DNA of 64,000 nucleotides, from positions 620,001-684,000 of the forward strand of contig NZ_BMZM01000003.1 in the NCBI RefSeq assembly GCF_014652795.1, in the 5' to 3' direction. The position numbers and the translations under genes were made by a program. Below the pieces are notes generated by a model, which was not told the DNA's origin, ran no database searches, and saw only the letters and a program-made list of their open reading frames with translations. The stretch's first letter is position 1; every line of letters begins with the position of its first letter. Source of the stretch: Kushneria pakistanensis (GTDB taxonomy: Bacteria > Pseudomonadota > Gammaproteobacteria > Pseudomonadales > Halomonadaceae). Shown here piece after piece: positions 51,632 to 59,892 of this stretch.

Positions 51632-53725
51632 TCAGCCGTCCTGCGCTGGCGTGTCAGGTGACAGAGTGCCCTGTGACAGCCCCAGCGCCCACAGGATAAA
51701 GGCATCCTGTCGGGCCACATCGCGCCAGGCGTGAAAGCGTCCCGAGGCGCCGCCGTGGCCGGCACTCATGTCGGTGCGCAGCAGTACCGGACCGCGGGCG
51801 CTATCAAGCTCGATCAGGCGGGCATAAAGCTTGGCCGGCTCCCAGTAGGGCACGCGCGAATCGTGCCAGCTGCCCTGCAGATAGACGGCCGGCCATGGCG
51901 CCGGGACCAGATTGTTCAGCGGCGAATAGCCCTTGATGCGCCGATGGGCTTCAGGCTCCTCGGGATTGCCCCATTCGGTATATTCCGCAGTGGTCAGCGG
52001 CAGATCCGGATTTTCCATGGTGCGCAGGACATCGACAAAGGGCACATCCAGTACAGCAGCACAGAAGGCGTGAGGATCGAGATTCACGCTGGCCGCGACC
52101 AGTAGCCCGCCAGCACTGGCGCCGTAGGCGGCAATATGGTGCTCCTGTGCGATGCCGTGCTCGACCAGCACATTACGTGCCGCCAGAAAGTCGCGAAAGC
52201 TGTTTTCCTTGTGCTCCAGCTTGCCGGCCAGATACCAGGGCTCGCCGCGGTCTCCGCCGCCGCGCACATGGGCGACAGCAAAGGCACCACCGCGCGCCAG
52301 AAGCTCAAGGCGTGAAATCGAAAACCAGGGGTCAAGCGTCTGCCCGTAGGCGCCGTAGCCATAGAGCAGGGTCGGCAGCGGACCACGATCGATCAGATCG
52401 GCACGTGCCACCACCGAGACTGGTACACGCTCGCCATCAAAGGAGGTCGCCCAGAGTCGGCGGCAGGCCAGCTGTCCGGGTTGGAGATCGCCATAAATGG
52501 GCTGCTGGCGCAGCAGGCGTCGCTCTGCGCTGTCAATATTGAACTCGATCCAGCGTGGTGGCGTCGTAAAGGATTCTTCATGCAGACGAAGACAGCGCGT
52601 ATCGAAATGCGGCGTGTCGGCCAGTCCAAGACTGCAGGGCGTTTCAGGAATGGGCAGCCATTCATCGCGCGTCACGTCATGCTGCTCGTCAAGCTGCATC
52701 AGGCGCAGGTGGACCTGAGCACTGTCATGGTCACGCTCGGTCAGTACCAACCCCCAGGAAAAGGCATCCACATCTTCCAGGGTGGTATTGGCGCGATGCG
52801 CGATCATCGGCACCCATTGATCAGGTGCATACTCATCGGCGCGCTCAAGACAAAAGTGCACGGCGTTACGGTTGTGGAGCACATAAAACATGCCCGGGCG
52901 GTGATCGATGCCATACTCCACACCGGTTTCGCGCGGATGAAAGCAGCGTGGGGCCGTCTCTGGTGCAGTAGCGGGAACCAGGTGGCTCTCGCTGGTGTCC
53001 TTGGAAGCACTATGGATGACAAGCCATTCACGCGAACGGGTCTTGTCCAGTCCAACCCAGAACTCGACATCGGTTTCTTCAAACAGACAGACCGCTTCAT
53101 CATGGGCGCGATGACGCCGCCATACCGTGGCCGGGCGCTGGGTGGCGTCATAACGGGTAAAGAGTACCGTGGCGTTGTCTTCTGCCCAGCACAGGTCAGG
53201 CCCGATACCGCGCTCAAGACGGATGGTCTCGCCATCAGGTAGATGGCGCAGATAGAGATCAAAATACTCATTGCCCTGGGTATCCAGCGTCCAGGCCATC
53301 CACTGCTCGTCTTCGGACAGGGCGAGATCACCCAGTTCCATAAAGCTGCTGTGGCGGGAGAGTTCTTGCAGGTCAATCAGGCACTCATGACCACGGCGCT
53401 CAATATCCAGATGATCGAAGTCATCCCCGATCGGATGGCGCCAGAAGACCGGATAGTCAGCATCGGCTGCCGTCTCGCTCCAGTACACGAAATGATCAAA
53501 GGGCGTGGCCAGCCCCGTCACGGCCAGTTCTCGACGGGCAAGATGGCTGTCAAACAGGGTACGGGTGAGCGAATCGAGTGGTTCAAACCACTGATCACAT
53601 TCAAGGTTTACGGCTTCAAGAAACTCGGCCACCTCCTGGTGATCCCGGTTTTCAAGCCAGTGCCAGTGGGGATCTTCGACTTTCCTGAAGCGCGCAACCG
53701 GCGCGGGGGATGGATGTTCTTTCAT
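51632..53725 (-). CDS. ptrB: Oligopeptidase B (prolyl-oligopeptidase family S9)
   Basis: The 697-residue serine peptidase cleaves short peptides after basic residues. An N-terminal beta-propeller covers about residues 1-400. The alpha/beta-hydrolase domain follows: LLYGYGAYGQTLDPWFS, HVRGGGDRGEPWYLAGK, the nucleophile serine in AAYGASAGGLLVAASV, the aspartate in SWHDSRVPYWEPAKLYARL and the histidine in MSAGHGGASGRFHAWRD. There is no signal peptide, so it is cytoplasmic. It is divergent from the membrane/VWA/amidotransferase operon; only 51 bp separate the two starts. Confidence 0.95.
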   Translation of the reverse strand: MKEHPSPAPVARFRKVEDPHWHWLENRDHQEVAEFLEAVNLECDQWFEPLDSLTRTLFDSHLARRELAVTGLATPFDHFVYWSETAADADYPVFWRHPIGDDFDHLDIERRGHECLIDLQELSRHSSFMELGDLALSEDEQWMAWTLDTQGNEYFDLYLRHLPDGETIRLERGIGPDLCWAEDNATVLFTRYDATQRPATVWRRHRAHDEAVCLFEETDVEFWVGLDKTRSREWLVIHSASKDTSESHLVPATAPETAPRCFHPRETGVEYGIDHRPGMFYVLHNRNAVHFCLERADEYAPDQWVPMIAHRANTTLEDVDAFSWGLVLTERDHDSAQVHLRLMQLDEQHDVTRDEWLPIPETPCSLGLADTPHFDTRCLRLHEESFTTPPRWIEFNIDSAERRLLRQQPIYGDLQPGQLACRRLWATSFDGERVPVSVVARADLIDRGPLPTLLYGYGAYGQTLDPWFSISRLELLARGGAFAVAHVRGGGDRGEPWYLAGKLEHKENSFRDFLAARNVLVEHGIAQEHHIAAYGASAGGLLVAASVNLDPHAFCAAVLDVPFVDVLRTMENPDLPLTTAEYTEWGNPEEPEAHRRIKGYSPLNNLVPAPWPAVYLQGSWHDSRVPYWEPAKLYARLIELDSARGPVLLRTDMSAGHGGASGRFHAWRDVARQDAFILWALGLSQGTLSPDTPAQDG

Positions 53726-53776
53726 AATGTGCAGTGTAACATTGGTCGCTGTATTTAACCCGGAGGTATCAAGGGC

Positions 53777-54241
53777 GTGCTGATTTCAGACTCGATCCCA
53801 CTATTGTGGCTATGCTGGTTCGTACTATCCGTTATTGTGCTGGTCTGCGGCTATCTTGCCATTTCATTTCTGCCGCGCCTGCCTCGCTGGCTGATCGCCG
53901 GGGGGGTAGCAGGCATGCTCTGGATGCCGGCCTTCTTTTCAGTACCCGGTCCCGAGTCGGAGCTTGGCTATTCAGGCTGGGCCCCTTCGCTGATCGTCAC
54001 GGCTGTCGGCTTTCTACAGCATAACGGCGGTCAGGTCCTTTTTGGCGGCGTATTAATGGCCATCGGGGCGCTGCTGGGCATGCTGGTCACCTTCTTTATC
54101 GGCCGGCGTGGCCGACACGACAGTGAAGATGACGACCGCGCCGAGGGTACTCGGACACAGCGGCGTCCATCCGGCCGTGACCAGACACCTCGACGCAAGG
54201 ACAGTGCCCCGGCGCGTCGAGAACCTTCGCTCGGGAGATAG
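53777..54241 (+). CDS. Hypothetical small inner-membrane protein
   Basis: No family is recognised. The 154-residue protein has three hydrophobic segments (about residues 7-30, 37-55, and 84-110 with VLFGGVLMAIGALLGMLVTFFIG). A hydrophilic tail of about 45 residues rich in Arg, Asp and Ser (RRGRHDSEDDDRAEGTR) is probably cytoplasmic and disordered. A GTG start follows GGAGG with 10-base spacing. It is 6 bases upstream of the VWA gene and starts the operon, so a role with the VWA protein is plausible but unproven. Confidence 0.6.
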   Translation: MLISDSIPLLWLCWFVLSVIVLVCGYLAISFLPRLPRWLIAGGVAGMLWMPAFFSVPGPESELGYSGWAPSLIVTAVGFLQHNGGQVLFGGVLMAIGALLGMLVTFFIGRRGRHDSEDDDRAEGTRTQRRPSGRDQTPRRKDSAPARREPSLGR

Positions 54242-54246
54242 GCCCT

Positions 54247-56031
54247 ATGCTGTATCGGTGGCTGGTGACAGGTACATGGTTATTGCTGGCTCTGATGGTA
54301 CTGCCTGTACAGGCAGCGCCGCAGGACGGCACTGAACGGGGTGATGTTCGCCTGGCCATCGATGTGTCCGGCAGCATGAAGGACAACGATCCGGATAACC
54401 TGCGTGCCAGCGGCGTCCGTCTGATGGTGGATCTATTGCCCGACAATGTTCGCGCCGGGCTCTGGACCTTTGGTCAGCAGGTCGCCAATCCGCTGGCCAT
54501 GGAGGCCGTCAACGACCAGTGGCGCCAGCGTGCGCTCTCCGTGTTGCCGCAGCTGACCCGATACGAGCAGTTCACCGACCTTGAGTCAGCGCTGAATCTG
54601 GCCACACAGGATGTGACCAGCGATGGCCGCACGCATCTGATCGTGCTGACCGATGGTATGGTGGATGTACCTGCCATCAGCGACAAGCCGGCCCAGGATC
54701 GTGCCTCGCGCGAGCGCATCATCGAGACGCTCGCGCCGGATCTTGCCGAGCGTCATGTGGTCATTCATACCATTGCACTTTCGCGCAATGCCGATATTGA
54801 TCTGATGCGTGACATCTCGCAGCAGACCGGCGGACTTGCCTCGGTAGCCGAGGATTCGCGGGCGCTTCTGCGCTCCTTTCTTGATGTCCTCAATCAGGTG
54901 GCGCCACGTCAGCAGTTGCCGCTGGAAGATGGCCGGTTCCAAGTCGATGATCAGGTCCGTGAGTTTACGGCACTGATCTTTCATGATCGGGACGAAGGTC
55001 CGGTCACGCTGATCAGTCCCACCGGTGAGCGCCTGAGTATCGAGTCGCCGGGCGCCGCAAGCCGCTGGCGTCATGATGACCGCTATGAACTGATTACCGT
55101 GCCCGAGCCTGCTGCCGGGCAGTGGCGCATTGATGGGCCGGTGGGTGCAGGCTCACGTATCCTGATCGACTCAAAACTGCAATTGCGAAGTGGCAAAATA
55201 CCGGCCACATTGTACGAGCATTTCGATCTACCCTTGGAGGTCTGGCTGGAAGGTCAGCCCGATCAGGACGATGCCTCGGCGCAGAGACCTGCCGTAGATG
55301 CAGTGTTGCGAGGTGCCAACGGTGAGATCACCAGCGCTCGCCTGCCGCACGAGGCGGATGGACGTTACCGCGGGCGCCTTGAGCACATCAATCAGACAGG
55401 CAATGCCGAACTGGCCCTTCAGGCGCAAGGCGATGCCTTTGCGCGATTGTTGACCCGTAGCGTCAACGTTGTTCCGGCCATCGATGCCGCACTTTCCAGT
55501 GACCAGGCCTACATTACGCTGAGCGCAGCCCATCCTCGTCTGACGCGGGATAACACCCGTATCAATGCGCAGCTGCTGGGGGAAACGCTGAAGGTTACGC
55601 CGGTGGCGGAGAGTCGCTGGCGGGTCACGTTACCCGATACCCTGCCGGAGGAATCCGTATCGGTAGAGCTGACGGCCACGGTGGCCCTGGATGACCGGAT
55701 ACACGACGTCCCGCTGCCGCCGGTGGTGCTCAACCGTGAGGCGGCCACCAGCCTGTCCGGTGCCCGTCTTGATCGTGACACGATCAGCAGTGAAAAAATG
55801 GCGTCCCGTCAGGACGATGACGAGGAAGAACAGAGATGGTCACTGCAGCGCCTGTGGCAGCTGGCGCAGGATAACTGGCCGGCGGCCAGGGCGCAGGCCA
55901 TACAGTGGATGCAGGACCCGCGCGCGTGGTGGGTGGCCGCCGTCCTGGTATTGCTTTGTCTATTGCTTGCCTTCAGACGACGTCGCCTGCGACGTCAGCG
56001 TCCCCGACACAGGAGAGACCCGAGTGTGTGA
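54247..56031 (+). CDS. Membrane-anchored VWA-domain protein
   Basis: The 594-residue protein has a signal peptide (LVTGTWLLLALMVLPVQAA) and a von Willebrand A domain at about residues 33-220. Its MIDAS metal-binding motif is DVSGSMKDND (D39, S41, S43), with a further aspartate in LIVLTDGMVD. A long periplasmic beta-rich part follows, then a membrane segment (WWVAAVLVLLCLLLAF) and an Arg-rich cytoplasmic end. It resembles the TIGR03503-type family of unknown function. The stop lies inside the next gene's start, an 8-base overlap. Confidence 0.78.
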   Translation: MLYRWLVTGTWLLLALMVLPVQAAPQDGTERGDVRLAIDVSGSMKDNDPDNLRASGVRLMVDLLPDNVRAGLWTFGQQVANPLAMEAVNDQWRQRALSVLPQLTRYEQFTDLESALNLATQDVTSDGRTHLIVLTDGMVDVPAISDKPAQDRASRERIIETLAPDLAERHVVIHTIALSRNADIDLMRDISQQTGGLASVAEDSRALLRSFLDVLNQVAPRQQLPLEDGRFQVDDQVREFTALIFHDRDEGPVTLISPTGERLSIESPGAASRWRHDDRYELITVPEPAAGQWRIDGPVGAGSRILIDSKLQLRSGKIPATLYEHFDLPLEVWLEGQPDQDDASAQRPAVDAVLRGANGEITSARLPHEADGRYRGRLEHINQTGNAELALQAQGDAFARLLTRSVNVVPAIDAALSSDQAYITLSAAHPRLTRDNTRINAQLLGETLKVTPVAESRWRVTLPDTLPEESVSVELTATVALDDRIHDVPLPPVVLNREAATSLSGARLDRDTISSEKMASRQDDDEEEQRWSLQRLWQLAQDNWPAARAQAIQWMQDPRAWWVAAVLVLLCLLLAFRRRRLRRQRPRHRRDPSV

Positions 56032-56812
56032 GCTACTGGGCATGAGCGCCAATCAGCCGGTCAATACCGGTTTCAGCTGGCGTGGATTCAAGCACCGAGG
56101 CGGAGACAATGGTCCCCATCGGGATGGGTTCGGCATTGGCTTTTATCGTCGTGACGGCTATCACGATTTTCATGATGTGCGCGCGGCGATGGATTCACCG
56201 CTGGCGGAGCTGCTTGGTCGTGACAATATCCCGGCCCTGATCATGCTGGGCCATCTTCGCCATGCCAATGAAGGCAGCATTGAAATCCAGAACACCTATC
56301 CGTTTACGCGGGAAACGAAAGGACGGCGCTGGTGCTATACCATGCAGGGCCAGTTGGAAGGGTTTGAAGCGCTGAAACTTTCCGGTCGATTTACGCCACT
56401 GGGCACCACGGATGGCGAACACGCTTTCTGCTGGCTGCTTGATCAGCTGTCGGAAGAAGATTGCGACAATTCTTCCGCGGTCTGCGAACTGTTGCGCCAG
56501 TGTAGTGACCGACTGGCCCAAATGGGCGTTTTCAACATGATGCTCAGCGATGGCCGGACGCTTTATACCTACTGCAGCAAAAAAATGTGCTGGCTGACCC
56601 GGCGTGCGCCCTTCGGTACCGTGACCTCACTGGACAGCGGCGAGCATATTGACCTTGCTGAGAACTGTGATAGCGCCACGGTCTATACCCTGCTGGCAAC
56701 ATCGCCCCTGACCAGTGAGGCAGGCTGGCAGGACATGCATCCGGGGGAGGCGATGGCCTTTTGTGACGGCGAGCGGTGTGATGTCAGCACCCCGGAAGCC
56801 ATGACGGCCTGA
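56024..56812 (+). CDS. Class II glutamine amidotransferase (YafJ-like) with altered oxyanion motif
   Basis: The 262-residue protein matches YafJ over its full length: CELLGMSANQPVNTGFSW, RGGDNGPHRDGFGIGFY, GHLRHANEGSIEIQNTYPF and KGVFNM-like GVFNMMLSDGRTLY. Cys2 is the N-terminal nucleophile once fMet is removed. The GTG start at 56024 lies 7 bases after AGGAGA. The usual AHNGQL motif, where Asn and Gly form the oxyanion hole, reads TMQGQL here (in RRWCYTMQGQLEGF). Glutaminase activity may therefore be reduced or altered. It overlaps the VWA gene by 8 bases. The natural substrate of YafJ proteins is unknown. Confidence 0.88.
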   Translation: MCELLGMSANQPVNTGFSWRGFKHRGGDNGPHRDGFGIGFYRRDGYHDFHDVRAAMDSPLAELLGRDNIPALIMLGHLRHANEGSIEIQNTYPFTRETKGRRWCYTMQGQLEGFEALKLSGRFTPLGTTDGEHAFCWLLDQLSEEDCDNSSAVCELLRQCSDRLAQMGVFNMMLSDGRTLYTYCSKKMCWLTRRAPFGTVTSLDSGEHIDLAENCDSATVYTLLATSPLTSEAGWQDMHPGEAMAFCDGERCDVSTPEAMTA

Positions 56813-56838
56813 CGTTTGAAACGTCACTGATGGCTTAT

Positions 56839-56880
56839 CAAAAGGCGCCGCAGACACGGTCAATGTCTGCGGCGCCTTTT
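56839..56880. terminator. Bidirectional terminator between the amidotransferase gene and cysK
   Basis: AAAAGGCGCCGCAGACA pairs with TGTCTGCGGCGCCTTTTT around a 7-base loop, a perfect 12-bp GC-rich stem with A and T runs on both sides. It can end transcription from both converging genes. Confidence 0.93.
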
Positions 56881-56896
56881 TGAACTCAAGACTTTT

Positions 56897-57865
56897 TCAG
56901 CTCAGCTCTTCTTCGGTAAACATGCCTTCAAACAGCGCGGTAGAGAGATAGCGCTCGCCGCTGTCGGGCAGGATAACGGCGATGGCCTTGTCCCTGTAGG
57001 CCGGGTCTTCGGCCAGGCGCAGGGCGGCAACCATGGCGGCGCCACATGAAATGCCAACCAGCATGCCTTCCTCACGCATCAGACGGCGCGCCATGGCCAT
57101 GGCGTCTTCGCTGCTGACCGCTTCCACCTGATCGATATAATCCAGATCGAGATTGGCCGGAATGAAGTTGGCACCGATGCCCTGGATCTTGTGACCGGCA
57201 GGCGTAAGGTCTTCACCGCGCAGGCGCTGGCCGATGATGGGCGATTCAAGCGGCTCTACCGCCACGCTGTGAAGCGTCTTGCCCTTCGTCTTTTCGAAAT
57301 AGCGTGAAATGCCGGTAATGGTACCGCCGGTGCCGACGCCGGCGACCAGAACATCCAGGTCGCCATCGGTAGCGTCCCAGAGTTCGGGGCCGGTAGTCCT
57401 TTCATGAATCTCGGGGTTGGCCGGGTTTTCAAACTGCGCCGGCATGAAATAGCGCTCGGGCTCGGCATCGCGCAGCTCGGTGGCACGCTCCACGGCGCCT
57501 TTCATGCCACGCGCCGGTTCGGTCAACACCAGTTCGGCGCCCAGTGCCTTGAGCACCTTGCGACGCTCGATGCTCATCGAGGCCGGCATGGTCAGCTTGA
57601 CCTTGTAGCCGCGGGCGGCACCCACAAAGGCAAGTGCAATGCCGGTATTGCCGGAAGTGGGCTCGATGATCTCCATGCCGGGTTTGAGAGCGCCGCGCTT
57701 TTCGGCGTCCCAGATCATGTTGGCACCGATCCGGCACTTGACCGACAACGCTGGATTGCGCGATTCGAGCTTGGCATACACGCGAGGGTGATCGGTCAGA
57801 TGTCTGATCCTGACCAGTGGCGTCTGTCCGATTGTCTGGGAATTGTCTTCCAGAATCCTGCTCAT
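56897..57865 (-). CDS. cysK: Cysteine synthase A
   Basis: CysK makes cysteine from O-acetylserine and sulfide with PLP. The 322-residue protein closely matches E. coli Cys[18 protein letters not shown], the PLP lysine in [22 protein letters not shown], the substrate loop [27 protein letters not shown], the phosphate-binding [13 protein letters not shown] and the closing [16 protein letters not shown]. The start at 57865 follows GGAG; the 41-residue upstream frame has no similarity. A CysB-type activator site would be expected upstream but I could not identify one. Confidence 0.96.
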   Translation of the reverse strand: MSRILEDNSQTIGQTPLVRIRHLTDHPRVYAKLESRNPALSVKCRIGANMIWDAEKRGALKPGMEIIEPTSGNTGIALAFVGAARGYKVKLTMPASMSIERRKVLKALGAELVLTEPARGMKGAVERATELRDAEPERYFMPAQFENPANPEIHERTTGPELWDATDGDLDVLVAGVGTGGTITGISRYFEKTKGKTLHSVAVEPLESPIIGQRLRGEDLTPAGHKIQGIGANFIPANLDLDYIDQVEAVSSEDAMAMARRLMREEGMLVGISCGAAMVAALRLAEDPAYRDKAIAVILPDSGERYLSTALFEGMFTEEELS

Positions 57866-58053
57866 CGCGTGCTCCGTGTCAGTAGGCTGCCCACCATGGG
57901 CAGTGATAAAGGGATCTGTCTTATTTTGACGGGGGGGTTGACCTTCGTCGAGTCCTGGAAGCCTTCCGCCGCAGTGACAGGCTTTCATGCTATTTTAGGG
58001 TCTTTCCATGAAACGGTATTTGGCTGCAAGCGCCATGATGATCGGGAGAAGGC

Positions 58054-59742
58054 ATGAGCGAGATGAAGACGGCACCGGCACTGCTTGAAGGGCCAGCGCT
58101 TGAGAAGGATGACGGTTACCGGTCGATTCTCGACGTGTTTGAAAAAGCCTGTGCGCAGTATGCCGACCGCCCCGCCTTTACCTGTATGGGCAGTACGCTG
58201 ACCTACAAGGGCATGAAGGATCTGGTGGACCGCTTTGCGCACTGGATCATCACGCAGACCAGGATGTCGCCCGGTGATCGCCTGGCCATTGTGCTGCCCA
58301 ATCTGCTGCAGTATCCGGTGGCCGTGTTCGGCGCCTTGAAGGCCGGACTGGTCGTGGTGAACACCAATCCGCTCTATACCGCTGATGAAATGCATCACCA
58401 GTTTGCGGATGCCGGGGTGACCGGGGTAGTGATCTTTGCCCATATGGCCGACAAGCTGGAGGCTGTGCTCAAGCGCATGACGATTGAGCATGTCATCGTC
58501 ACCGAGGTGGCGGATCTGCATTCCTGGCCGTCGCGTCTCAAGTACAACCTTGGCGCGCGCTATATCGCCCGCCAGGTGCCGCGTTACCATCTGCCCAATG
58601 CCGTATCGATGCGTCAGGTCTTGAAGGGAAAGGGGCAGGTCGATGATCAGCGCTGGGGGCGCGATGATGATCTGGCCATCCTGCAATATACCGGCGGCAC
58701 GACCGGCACCCCCAAGGGTGCGATGCTGTCCCATGCCAACCTGGTAGCCAACATGCGCCAGACCGGAGAGGTGCTGGGCAGCGCCGTGACCCGTGGGCAG
58801 GAAACCATCATTGCACCGCTGCCGGTCTATCATATCTACACCTTCACCGTGAACTGCATGTTCGGCTGTGAAACCGGCAATCACAGCATTCTGATTCCCA
58901 ATCCGAAGGACCTTGACGGTTTCGTCAAGACGCTCGCCCAACAGCCCTTTTCCGCCTTTATCGGTCTCAATACGCTGTTTGCAGCGCTGTGCCGACGAGA
59001 GGATTTCAAAAAGCTGGATTTCAGTCACCTGAAGCTCAGTGTCTCCGGTGGCATGGCGCTCAATACCACCACGGCCAATCGCTGGTACGAGATTACCGGC
59101 TCTGCGGTGCTGGAAGGGTATGGCATGACCGAGACCTCACCGGTGGTGTGCGTCAATCCACCGGACAAAATTCAGCCCGGCGCAATCGGTCGACCGGTCG
59201 CCGGCACCCGACTGCAGGTGCTTGATGAAAACGACCAGCCGCTGGGTTATGACACGCCCGGGGAGCTGTGTGTGCAGGGGCCGCAGGTCATGAAGGGCTA
59301 CTGGAATTTGCCGGAAGAGACGGCCAAAACGCTTTTTGATGATGGTTGGGTCAGGTCAGGCGATATCGCCGTGCTGCAGCGAGACGGGTTTGTGCGCATC
59401 GTGGATCGCAAGAAGGACATGATCGTCAGCTCGGGCTTTAATGTGTACCCCAACGAAGTGGAAGATGTACTGCTTGGACATGAAGATGTTCATGAGGCCG
59501 CCGTGATTGGCGTGCCGGATGAAGACAGTGGTGAAAGTGTGGTCGCGTTCATTGTGCCGCGAAACGGGGCAAGTCTTGATTCCGAAGCACTGAAAAAATG
59601 GTGTCGGCGCGAGCTGACAGGTTACAAGGTGCCAAGACGATTCGAGTTTCGCGATCAGTTGCCGCGCAGCAATGTTGGCAAGGTGCTGCGCCGGGCACTG
59701 CGTGATGAGCTCTCAGGCGACAGCAGCCAGAACGCCTCCTGA
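58054..59742 (+). CDS. fadD: Long-chain fatty-acid-CoA ligase
   Basis: FadD activates fatty acids to acyl-CoA for beta-oxidation and membrane lipid synthesis, acting at the inner membrane. The 562-residue adenylate-forming enzyme has the P-loop-like motif ILQYTGGTTGTPKGAMLSHANL, the motif EGYGMTETSPVVCVNP and the aspartate motif GWVRSGDIAVLQRDGF. The hinge with its lysines is VDRKKDMIVSSGFNVYPNEVEDVL, and the catalytic lysine is near KVPRRFEFRDQLPRSNVGKVLRR. The ATG at 58054 follows GGGAGAAGGC. It is a single gene, divergent from cysK. Confidence 0.95.
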   Translation: MSEMKTAPALLEGPALEKDDGYRSILDVFEKACAQYADRPAFTCMGSTLTYKGMKDLVDRFAHWIITQTRMSPGDRLAIVLPNLLQYPVAVFGALKAGLVVVNTNPLYTADEMHHQFADAGVTGVVIFAHMADKLEAVLKRMTIEHVIVTEVADLHSWPSRLKYNLGARYIARQVPRYHLPNAVSMRQVLKGKGQVDDQRWGRDDDLAILQYTGGTTGTPKGAMLSHANLVANMRQTGEVLGSAVTRGQETIIAPLPVYHIYTFTVNCMFGCETGNHSILIPNPKDLDGFVKTLAQQPFSAFIGLNTLFAALCRREDFKKLDFSHLKLSVSGGMALNTTTANRWYEITGSAVLEGYGMTETSPVVCVNPPDKIQPGAIGRPVAGTRLQVLDENDQPLGYDTPGELCVQGPQVMKGYWNLPEETAKTLFDDGWVRSGDIAVLQRDGFVRIVDRKKDMIVSSGFNVYPNEVEDVLLGHEDVHEAAVIGVPDEDSGESVVAFIVPRNGASLDSEALKKWCRRELTGYKVPRRFEFRDQLPRSNVGKVLRRALRDELSGDSSQNAS

Positions 59743-59765
59743 ACTGGCGGGCGGTTGGCCGCCAG
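59743..59765 (+). terminator. Hairpin after fadD, no U-tract
   Basis: CTGGCGG pairs with CCGCCAG immediately after the fadD stop. No T-run follows; it may reduce read-through. Confidence 0.35.
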
Positions 59766-59826
59766 GGCCTGAATGGCGCTACAATAATGCCCCTGTTATC
59801 AGTATCTGAAACACCTTTCTCTCAGA

Positions 59827-59871
59827 CGGTCATGGCAGCACCATGACCGTTGTCACCACCGCCTCGGCGGT
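59827..59871 (+). promoter_or_regulatory. Two hairpins in the hrpA leader
   Basis: CGGTCATGG CAGCA CCATGACCG (59827-59849) is a perfect 9-bp hairpin. ACCGCC TC GGCGGT (59858-59871) is a second, adjacent one. They end about 20 bases before the TTG start and 10 bases before the GAGGG ribosome-binding site, so they could influence hrpA translation. Confidence 0.5.
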
Positions 59872-59892
59872 TTCAAAAGTCCAGAGGGTACC

